Part shown: piece by piece, positions 8,900 to 16,192 of the stretch
Layout: the number at the start of each line of letters is the position of its first letter
Position numbering within the stretch: position 1 is the first letter of the stretch
Origin: Deltaproteobacteria bacterium
GTDB taxonomy: Bacteria > Desulfobacterota > Desulfuromonadia > Desulfuromonadales > Geopsychrobacteraceae
Direction: 5' to 3'
Length of the DNA: 39,690 nt
NCBI GenBank assembly: GCA_024279255.1
Contig: JAJRRT010000001.1
Coordinates: 1-39,690, forward strand
The notes under the pieces: model-generated
Database searches by the model: none
Seen by the model: only the letters and a program-made list of their open reading frames with translations
Told to the model about the DNA's origin: nothing
Made by a program: the position numbers and the translations under genes

Positions 8900-11740
8900 T
8901 TAAGAAGGTTGAGGTTGATCCAGGTGCGGATTTTCAGCGCTGAAATCCAGGCATTTTCTGATCGCCAGCAGCAATTCCTCCTCGCGATAGGGTTTGTGGA
9001 AAAATTTATTGATTCCCTGTTGTTCGACAAGTGCAGTAGAAACAAGTGAACTGAATCCTGAACAAAGAATGACGGGAATATCGGAACGCAGTTCTCTCAC
9101 TTTAGCGATCAATTCCTGTCCAGAAAGAATGGGCATCGACTGATCAGTTATCAGCATATCGAAAGCCTGTGGGTCTTTTTGGAAACGTTCGAGTGCGTCC
9201 TCACTGTCTGTGTAACAAACAGGATTAAAACCTTGTTGTTTCAGCAATTCATCTGCCCAGAGGGTAATATCTTCTTCATCATCGACAAACAGAATCCGTT
9301 CGGAACCTGTCGGCAAAGGGCCAGCATCTTCCACTAGATGACGAATGGGTGCATGGGTCAAAGGAAGGCAGATTTCGAATCGAGAGCCTTCCCCACGTTG
9401 ACTATGAACCCGGACTACACCCTGATGTCCCTGCACAATGCCATGAACAACAGCCAACCCCAAACCTGTCCCCTGTCCTATCTCCTTAGTAGTATAGAAA
9501 GGGTCAAATATCTTTTCAATATTTTCCGCCCTTATTCCACCACCAGTATCTGTCACCGACAACTGTAGATATTCTCCTGCTGCCAGTTGACTCGCGACAA
9601 ACAGCTCATCAACAGGCAGGTCAATCTTTTCAAGCTCTATTGTTATGGTGCCTTTCTCCTGCATGGCAAAAACCGCGTTGTTACATAAATTAAGGAGAAC
9701 TTGTTGAATCTGAGTCGCGTCAGCTCTGACTTTCAACTCGTCACACCCCGGCGCAACCTTGGTTTCTAAATGTACCGTACGTGGGATAGATGCCCGTAGT
9801 AAATCGAACGTGTCAATCACCAACTCAGCCAACAATAAGGGCTGCAAACTTTGCTCTTGACGACGACTGAATGCCAGAACTTGATCAACAAGATGCTTCC
9901 CCCGATTGGCAGCAGTCAAGATCCTCTCAAGCTTAACCCCATTACCGTCCTCTTCCGACAGCTTTCGTTTCAACATCTGTGTATTGCCCAAAATGATTGC
10001 CAGGATATTATTAAAATCGTGGGCAATCCCACCGGCAAGGGTACCTATCGCTTCCATCTTATATTTCTGCTGCAAGCTTTTCTCCAGCTCGCTCCTCTCG
10101 TTCTCGGCCCTCTCTTGTTCTGTCAAGTCACGTTCGATCGAAAAGAAATAAAGTTCGCCATCTACTTCGATCTGTCTAACGACTGCTTCTACCGGGAAAG
10201 TGCTGCCATCTTTACGTTGATGCATAACTACAGATTTCAGAGTTTGACCTGCACGAAGTAGCACTTGGCGGGAGTCATCACCAGACGATGATTGAGGGCT
10301 AATTAAACGAAGAGGCTGTCCGAGCAACTCTTCACGCTGATAGCCATGGAGCCGGCATGCCGACTTGCTTAAGTCGACTATAACCAACTCGGTATCTTGC
10401 TGCTGTAGAACCAAAGCATAATCAGTAACATGTTCAAACAGGGTACGAAACTTCTCCTCCTTGGCGCGTAGTTCAGCTTCGACCCGCTTCCGTTCAGAAA
10501 TATCGGCTCCAACACTGAAGACACCAACAATATTCCCCTCTTCATCGTATTCAGCTTGATTGCACCATTGGATATAGACTCGCTGACCGTCCTTACATAT
10601 ATTTTCATTCTCAATATTTTCAAAGTCATCCGGGTCACACAAAACGTCCTTGATGACTTGCTGTATGTCACGACCATCGACATCCTGCTCGGGAATAATC
10701 GTCTCCAGAACACTCTTTCCGATGATTTCATGCTTATCAAAACCAAAGAACTCAAGACCATACCGATTGATGAACTGAATTTTACCTTGAGTATCGACAC
10801 GCAGGATAATATTGTTCACGCTCTGAACCAAGCGTCGATAATCACGCTCGCGCGAACGCCGCTCTGCAGTTGCCTTTCTCACCTGAACCTTAAAAGCCAT
10901 ACTGGCAAAGAATAAAACCAATGCAGTCAAAGCTACCACCCCGAGACAAACCCAAATCCACAGAGGAATTATCTTTTTTTCAAAATTTTCCCCTCCCATC
11001 CAATAGTTAAGCCGTTGATAGTAGTATGAGTTTTTATCTGCTTTCCAAGCCGACAGGTGCTCATCAATATGTTCGAGTAAGTGGGCAAACTGACCTTTCC
11101 TCGTCGCAAAATAGATTGAAAAAGGGGAAAATTGGATAGAGCTTGGAACAACTCCGTATTCACTAAAATGTCGCAATCCGAAATAATTGGGAGTTACCCC
11201 GGCATCGACTTCTTTGTTCTTCAGGGCAAGAAACACATCGTCATGACGTGGATAACGGATGATTTCACAGTTCACTCCAAGACCGGCGATTGTTTTAAGA
11301 AAATTTTGGCCGCTGATATCACGTTCAGTTATTGCAACCTTAAGTCCCTCCAGGTCGAGAATTTTTTCGACCTTCGATCCCGGGCGCAAAAAAACCTGTC
11401 CCCAGATACTGACGACTGCCTCGTGATTGAAGTCCATCACCTTCGCTCGCTCAGGAGTATGAGCAATCGTGGTCACCAGATCAATTTCATTAGCCTGCAG
11501 ACGCTCCAGCCCCTGTGCCCATGTGCCTGGAACAAATTCTATTGACCACCCCTCTTCCTCAACCATTGAACGAAGCAAATCAGGATAAAGACCCTGTACC
11601 CCACCCTGTGGGTCAATAAAATTGATCGGCTCAAAAGAAAACACCCCGACCCGGACAGGCTTTTCATATTCTCCACGTTGCGCCCAAAGCGGTGTAAAAA
11701 CGCTGGCTATGATGAGTATAAGGAATAGATAGATTCGCAT
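8900..11740 (-). CDS. Hybrid sensor histidine kinase with periplasmic solute-binding sensor
   Basis: The 946-residue inner-membrane protein has, in order: a signal peptide (about 1-20); a family-3 solute-binding domain in the periplasm (about 28-245, starting VRVGVFSFEPINF); one membrane helix (about 260-283); two PAS domains (about 300-415 and 425-545); a histidine-kinase dimerisation domain with phospho-acceptor His near 574 (GGIAHDFNN); an HATPase domain with N, G1 and G2 boxes (NLCNNAVFA, DTGGGI, GQGTGLGL); and a C-terminal receiver with phospho-acceptor Asp near 864 (LITDQSMP). It probably senses a small amino-acid-like solute and relays phosphate to a partner not encoded here. No response regulator gene is adjacent, so it is an orphan kinase. 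A 17-bp palindrome lies 46 bp upstream. Confidence 0.94.
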   Translation of the reverse strand: MRIYLFLILIIASVFTPLWAQRGEYEKPVRVGVFSFEPINFIDPQGGVQGLYPDLLRSMVEEEGWSIEFVPGTWAQGLERLQANEIDLVTTIAHTPERAKVMDFNHEAVVSIWGQVFLRPGSKVEKILDLEGLKVAITERDISGQNFLKTIAGLGVNCEIIRYPRHDDVFLALKNKEVDAGVTPNYFGLRHFSEYGVVPSSIQFSPFSIYFATRKGQFAHLLEHIDEHLSAWKADKNSYYYQRLNYWMGGENFEKKIIPLWIWVCLGVVALTALVLFFASMAFKVQVRKATAERRSRERDYRRLVQSVNNIILRVDTQGKIQFINRYGLEFFGFDKHEIIGKSVLETIIPEQDVDGRDIQQVIKDVLCDPDDFENIENENICKDGQRVYIQWCNQAEYDEEGNIVGVFSVGADISERKRVEAELRAKEEKFRTLFEHVTDYALVLQQQDTELVIVDLSKSACRLHGYQREELLGQPLRLISPQSSSGDDSRQVLLRAGQTLKSVVMHQRKDGSTFPVEAVVRQIEVDGELYFFSIERDLTEQERAENERSELEKSLQQKYKMEAIGTLAGGIAHDFNNILAIILGNTQMLKRKLSEEDGNGVKLERILTAANRGKHLVDQVLAFSRRQEQSLQPLLLAELVIDTFDLLRASIPRTVHLETKVAPGCDELKVRADATQIQQVLLNLCNNAVFAMQEKGTITIELEKIDLPVDELFVASQLAAGEYLQLSVTDTGGGIRAENIEKIFDPFYTTKEIGQGTGLGLAVVHGIVQGHQGVVRVHSQRGEGSRFEICLPLTHAPIRHLVEDAGPLPTGSERILFVDDEEDITLWADELLKQQGFNPVCYTDSEDALERFQKDPQAFDMLITDQSMPILSGQELIAKVRELRSDIPVILCSGFSSLVSTALVEQQGINKFFHKPYREEELLLAIRKCLDFSAENPHLDQPQPS

Positions 11741-11785
11741 GCAGAAACCTCTGATATAGACGATACAAACTGCCGAACTGGGGGG

Positions 11786-11802
11786 AAATAAGTCACTTAT
11801 TT
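11786..11802. promoter_or_regulatory. Perfect AT-rich palindrome upstream of the sensor kinase
   Basis: AAATAAGT-C-ACTTATTT is an exact 8-bp inverted repeat around one base, 46 bp before the kinase start, placed where a dimeric repressor or activator could bind. No known consensus is matched. In the rest of the 11741-12018 gap I see nothing definite. Confidence 0.4.
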
Positions 11803-12066
11803 AGCTACATTTCCACAAAGATTAATGCTAGCACATTTAAAGGGATTAGGCATTCCATTAGATACTCGCGGTCAAACTAAGGTTTTATTTCGCTACTAAG
11901 CAGAAATTGGCTATATTTTTTGAACAGATAAAACGACTTCGCTCTCTGGATAGCAAATTTAAGACAACTATGATATTCAGAGACACCACAATACTTAACG
12001 ACTAAAGGACCACAACCTCTGAATTCAAAAGATCGTAATCCTTTCTTAGCAACCTGTCGAGATGAC

Positions 12067-13872
12067 ATGAAATCACGCGGGTGGAATGAGATAGACGTAC
12101 TCTTTGTCACGGGAGACGCCTACATCGACCATCCGGCCTTCGGGACCCCGTTATTGGCACGCTTACTCGAAGCGGAAGGATTCCGGGTCGGGATTCTGGC
12201 CCAACCAGAGTGGAAAAACCCTGAGTCCTTCAAAGTAATGGGTCGACCACGATTGTTCGCGGCAATTTCAGCCGGGGCAATGGATTCAATGGTTAATCAT
12301 TACACCGCAGCAAAAAAAATCCGCCACGATGATGCCTACACCCCAGGAGGTCTGGCTGGCAAACGACCCAACCGCGCCGTGATTGCCTACACCGCAGCAG
12401 TTAAGGGAGCCTTTAAAGGACTACCAACGGTAATTGGCGGGATTGAAGCAAGCCTGAGACGGACCGCACACTATGATTACTGGTCAGATCAGGTACGACG
12501 ATCTATCCTGATCGACAGCAAGGCTGACCTGCTGCTCTACGGGATGGCGGAAACAGCAATGATCGAACTTGCTGCCCGATTGAATAGTGGAGAAATAATC
12601 AATACTATTCTCGACATACGTGGCAGTGTGGTCATTGCCACCGAAGGACCTCAAGACACTATCCCTCTCCCCTCTTTTGAACAGGTTGCCGAGGATTGCA
12701 ACGCCTATAATCTGGCGTTTAAACTGGCCAGCGAACAACAAAACCCCCTATCGGCCAAACCCTTGAGCCAAGATCACGCTAACCGCCAAATCCTGATCAA
12801 TCCACCAGCGTTGCCACTTTCCGAGAAGCAGCTTGACCGCATTTACGCGTTACCATTCAATCGGTTACCGCATCCGGGATACAGCAAAAAAATACCAGCC
12901 TACGAACAGATTAAATTTTCAGTTACCAGCCATCGCGGCTGTTTCGGAGGTTGTGCCTTTTGCGCGATAACACATCACCAGGGCAAAACGATTCAATCCC
13001 GCTCAGAAGCCTCAATCCTCGCAGAGGTTGAGCGCGTTACTGAACACCCTGAGTTTCGCGGGACCCTGAGCGATGTCGGTGGTCCAACCGCTAATATGTA
13101 CGGCCTGCACTGTAACAACCCCGCAGCAGAAAAAATTTGTCGCCGTGGCAGCTGCTTGTTCCCGGGGCCTTGTAAAAATTTGCACACAAGCGACCGACGT
13201 TCAGTCCGCCTGCTCGAGAAAATACGCAAACAACAGAAGGTCAATCACGTCTTTGTCGCCTCGGGCGTACGTTATGACCTGCTCCCATTTCAACCACAAT
13301 ATTTTGATGCGTTGCTACAACATCATGTCGGCGGTCTGCTCAAAGTCGCCCCGGAATCGACGATCGATCGGGTGACAGATGTGATGCGAAAACCGGGAGC
13401 CAAGGTCTTTACCGATTTTCTGGATAAATTTCGCCAACGCAGCAAAGAGCTTGGCCTGCGGCAGGCGATCGTGCCTTACTTGATCAGTGGTCACCCCGGC
13501 TGCCGGATCGAGGACATGGTCGAGGTTGCCCTCTATCTCAACCAGCACCGCCTCAAAGTCGAACAGGTTCAGGACTTCACCCCCACCCCAGGCAGCCTTG
13601 CAACCTGTATCTACTACAGCGGCAGTGACCCCTTTAGCGGCAAACCAATCCACGTGCCGCGTTCAGTCAAAGAGAAACGGATGCAAAAGGCGCTCTTGCT
13701 CTACCACCGTCCTGAATCTAAGAATGATGTACTAGAGGCACTGCGAATCTGTGGGCGGGAAGATGCGAGCAGGCTGTTATTGCCAGCACTTATCCTCAAT
13801 AAAAATAGCGCACCAGGGACGGTTAAACCAAAGCGAAAAGGGAAAAGTTCACGGAGAAAATCTCTTGTCTGA
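12067..13872 (+). CDS. ygiQ: YgiQ-family (UPF0313) radical SAM protein
   Basis: This radical SAM enzyme family has no established reaction. The 601-residue frame shows the N-terminal YgiQ region (DVLFVTGDAYIDHPAFG, GGIEASLRRTAHYDYWSDQVRRS), the radical SAM cluster motif CFGGCAFC (Cys-x3-Cys-x2-Cys form), then GGPTANMYGLHC, VASGVRYDLL, HHVGGLLKVAPE and QDFTPTPGS. The C-terminus is short and basic. Conservation appears to start before the first ATG: the in-frame residues just upstream read FLATCRDDM, matching FLPxxREEM in E. coli YgiQ. The only plausible start there is a CTG at 12019 with AAAGGA 9 nt upstream, whereas the ATG at 12067 has no good Shine-Dalgarno. The coordinates given are the conservative version. 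Confidence 0.93.
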   Translation: MKSRGWNEIDVLFVTGDAYIDHPAFGTPLLARLLEAEGFRVGILAQPEWKNPESFKVMGRPRLFAAISAGAMDSMVNHYTAAKKIRHDDAYTPGGLAGKRPNRAVIAYTAAVKGAFKGLPTVIGGIEASLRRTAHYDYWSDQVRRSILIDSKADLLLYGMAETAMIELAARLNSGEIINTILDIRGSVVIATEGPQDTIPLPSFEQVAEDCNAYNLAFKLASEQQNPLSAKPLSQDHANRQILINPPALPLSEKQLDRIYALPFNRLPHPGYSKKIPAYEQIKFSVTSHRGCFGGCAFCAITHHQGKTIQSRSEASILAEVERVTEHPEFRGTLSDVGGPTANMYGLHCNNPAAEKICRRGSCLFPGPCKNLHTSDRRSVRLLEKIRKQQKVNHVFVASGVRYDLLPFQPQYFDALLQHHVGGLLKVAPESTIDRVTDVMRKPGAKVFTDFLDKFRQRSKELGLRQAIVPYLISGHPGCRIEDMVEVALYLNQHRLKVEQVQDFTPTPGSLATCIYYSGSDPFSGKPIHVPRSVKEKRMQKALLLYHRPESKNDVLEALRICGREDASRLLLPALILNKNSAPGTVKPKRKGKSSRRKSLV

Positions 13873-14200
13873 AGAATCACACCAGTCTTCTTTCAAGAAG
13901 GTTCGTGCTAAAATTTTAGTCAAACTAGAAATTCATAACAGGGGTTCTTTCTACGAATCCACACCTCAAAGTCATACAAACTGAATCAACAATCTATCGA
14001 CTCACACCCCCATTCTTCATATCACTCATCTATTATCTGCTAATTGAAATCATCAATCAATTCGCGAAGATTTCGATTCCCGTAAAGACTTTTTTGAGCT
14101 GACTCAACACAACAGCAAATTAATCAGCTTTCTTTTCAAAACTTGTTATTCTTTTGCAAATTGTCGCTTAATAAACGGGGATTTTGGACAGCTTAAATTT
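13873..14200. other. Non-coding gap, AT-rich
   Basis: About 330 bp follow the ygiQ stop codon. I see no plausible gene, no RNA gene and no clear terminator; short frames here lack ribosome binding sites and family resemblance. The only structured elements are at the right-hand end (operator-like dyad and promoter, listed separately). Confidence 0.6.
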
Positions 14201-14215
14201 TTTACGCAAAGTAAA
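14201..14215. promoter_or_regulatory. Operator-like dyad next to the carboxylase promoter
   Basis: TTTAC-GCAAA-GTAAA is a perfect 5-bp inverted repeat with a 5-nt spacer, ending 6 bp before the -35 box of the carboxylase promoter. Further TTTAC words occur at 14249-14253 and in the early leader. The position suits a transcription factor responding to acyl-CoA or a related signal, but the regulator is unknown. Confidence 0.35.
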
Positions 14216-14221
14216 TATTGC

Positions 14222-14250
14222 TTGACAATAAGTCATCATTTTTGTTTATT
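14222..14250 (+). promoter_or_regulatory. Sigma-70-type promoter of the acyl-CoA carboxylase genes
   Basis: A consensus -35 box TTGACA (14222-14227) is 17 bp from TTTATT (14245-14250), a 4/6 match to the -10 consensus. The predicted leader is about 135 nt and ends in a bulged hairpin, GAGCC...CCGAC/GTCGG...GGCTC (14324-14357), about 36 nt before the chosen start codon. Confidence 0.6.
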
Positions 14251-14393
14251 TACATGGATAAAAAAACGCCGTTTTACGTCTTATTGAAGCGATTTACAGT
14301 ATTTTCAACCAGTTATGGCAGGTGAGCCTTGAACCGACACCTTGGTCGGCCTGGCTCTGAACGCTAATTCCAATGAATAAAGGGATGACCGAA

Positions 14394-16118
14394 ATGTCGA
14401 AAACCGCGATCAAACCATCATTACAAAACCCGTTCGCTCCGGATGAAAAGGTCGAATTCACTAATCCAGGTGAAATCGCAGGAACAGCTGGCGCTTACGA
14501 AGAGGTCATGCAGGAAGGCCACGATCTGATTCAGCGTCCGATCAAATCTGTGCCTGTCGGCCAGATCGAGAAACAGCACTTCAAGAAACGGATGACGGTC
14601 TGGGAGCGGATCAAGATCCTGACCGAAGCCGAGCCGAATATCCTCTTTCAAAACTGGGGTAAAAATCTCGACGGGGCCTCGCTGGTTACAGGCATCCTTA
14701 ATATTGGTGGCCGCGACGTTGCGCTCTACGGTCACGACTTCACCGTACGCGCCGGTTCCATCGATGCAACCAACGGCAGCAAGCTGGCCAAGCTTTTTAA
14801 CATGGCGGGCGAAAAAGGGATTCCGGTCATCGGCATGAACGACTCGGCGGGTGCCTTCGTTCCGGCTGGTGTCGGCGGCCTCGACGGTTACGCTGAAGCC
14901 TTTACCGCCCTGCGTAAGATCAGCGGTGTTGTGCCTTCGATCATGTGTATGTTCGGCTTTAACGCCGGTGGCGGTTCCTACCTGCCACGTCAGGGCAGCT
15001 TCGTTATTCAGCCGGAAGACACCTTCTTCGGCCTGACCGGTCCAGGCGTCGTCAAGTCAGTCCTCGGTGAAGATGTCACTCCCGAAGAGTTGGGTGGCCC
15101 CAAGGTTCACGGCGCAACCGGCGTTGCCGATCTGACTGTCGCCGATGAGACTGCAGCACTGCGCACCGCAATCCGCCTGCTCAGTTATCTCCCCGACAAC
15201 AATAGTGTCGCGCCACCTTTCCAGTCGACCAGCGATCCTCTCGATCGCAAGACCTGGGAGATCAACACCCTGTTCAAGAAGGCCTTTAACTCGCCGACCG
15301 GTTTCAATACCCCGGTTGACGTTTCAATCGTTATTCAGCAAATCTGTGACCACGGCGATTACTTTGAGCTGCAGCCGACCCGCGCTCGCGAGGTTGTTAC
15401 CGCCTTCGGTCGCCTCGACGGACACGTTGTCGGCTTCTGCGCCAACAACTCCTCGGTCTCATCAGGCCAGATCGACTGTGATTCAGCGGTCAAGATTGCG
15501 CGCTTCGTACGCTTCTGTAACCTCTACAATATTCCGATCATCTTCATCGAGGATACCACCGGCTTCCTCCCGGGTCGTGAGCAGGAAGCTCGCGGCATCG
15601 TTCAGGCCGGTCGTTCAATGCTCGACTCGATCGTCGATGTCCGTACTCCGCGTATCCTGCTGATCCTGCGTAACGCCTATGGTGGCGCCTACGCTTCTTA
15701 CAACAACTACCCGACCGGAGCCGATCTGGTTCTGGCCCTGCCGACCACTCGTCTCGCGGTTATGGGACCTGCGGGTAAGGAATTTGTCTACAAGAAAGAG
15801 ATCCGTGGCCTGCGTGCCAGCATCCCGGCGATGATCAAGAAGTTGACTGCCGAACGGGTTGCAGCGGGCATGGACGGTGTCGATGCACAGAAAGATGCTG
15901 AGAAAGAAGCTGCTGAATTCCTCAGGCTCGGTGAAGCAGACCTGAACACGCGCTACGAGAAGGAGCTGATGAACCCAAAAGAGGGTCTGGCTCTCGGTTC
16001 AATCTCTTCGCTCGTTATGCCGAACGACCTGCGCAAGGTTCTGGGCGAGAACATGAACTTCTTCCTCCGTCACTACAAGGCTGGTCCGATGCAAGACGTC
16101 CAGCGTGAATTCCACTAA
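14394..16118 (+). CDS. Acyl-CoA carboxylase, carboxyltransferase subunit
   Basis: This cytoplasmic subunit transfers the carboxyl group from carboxybiotin to an acyl-CoA. The 574-residue product belongs to the propionyl-/methylmalonyl-CoA carboxyltransferase family with two crotonase-like halves. The N-half shows [47 protein letters not shown] and [15 protein letters not shown]. The C-half shows [44 protein letters not shown] and [17 protein letters not shown]. Acetyl-, propionyl- or another acyl-CoA could be the substrate. ATGs occur at 14373, 14385 and 14394; only 14394 has a Shine-Dalgarno (AAAGGG) at good spacing. The biotin carboxylase gene follows after 74 bp. Confidence 0.9.
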   Translation: MSKTAIKPSLQNPFAPDEKVEFTNPGEIAGTAGAYEEVMQEGHDLIQRPIKSVPVGQIEKQHFKKRMTVWERIKILTEAEPNILFQNWGKNLDGASLVTGILNIGGRDVALYGHDFTVRAGSIDATNGSKLAKLFNMAGEKGIPVIGMNDSAGAFVPAGVGGLDGYAEAFTALRKISGVVPSIMCMFGFNAGGGSYLPRQGSFVIQPEDTFFGLTGPGVVKSVLGEDVTPEELGGPKVHGATGVADLTVADETAALRTAIRLLSYLPDNNSVAPPFQSTSDPLDRKTWEINTLFKKAFNSPTGFNTPVDVSIVIQQICDHGDYFELQPTRAREVVTAFGRLDGHVVGFCANNSSVSSGQIDCDSAVKIARFVRFCNLYNIPIIFIEDTTGFLPGREQEARGIVQAGRSMLDSIVDVRTPRILLILRNAYGGAYASYNNYPTGADLVLALPTTRLAVMGPAGKEFVYKKEIRGLRASIPAMIKKLTAERVAAGMDGVDAQKDAEKEAAEFLRLGEADLNTRYEKELMNPKEGLALGSISSLVMPNDLRKVLGENMNFFLRHYKAGPMQDVQREFH

Positions 16119-16192
16119 GCCGCTGGGAGACTTAAAGAACCATGAAAAATCGTGAAGCTTCAATAAACCCCATGGAATTGGAGATAAAGACC

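Noticed and set aside
11877-12110. Small minus-strand frame in the gap before ygiQ
   Set aside because: Overlaps the start of ygiQ and its conserved upstream codons, with no similarity to known proteins and no good ribosome binding site.
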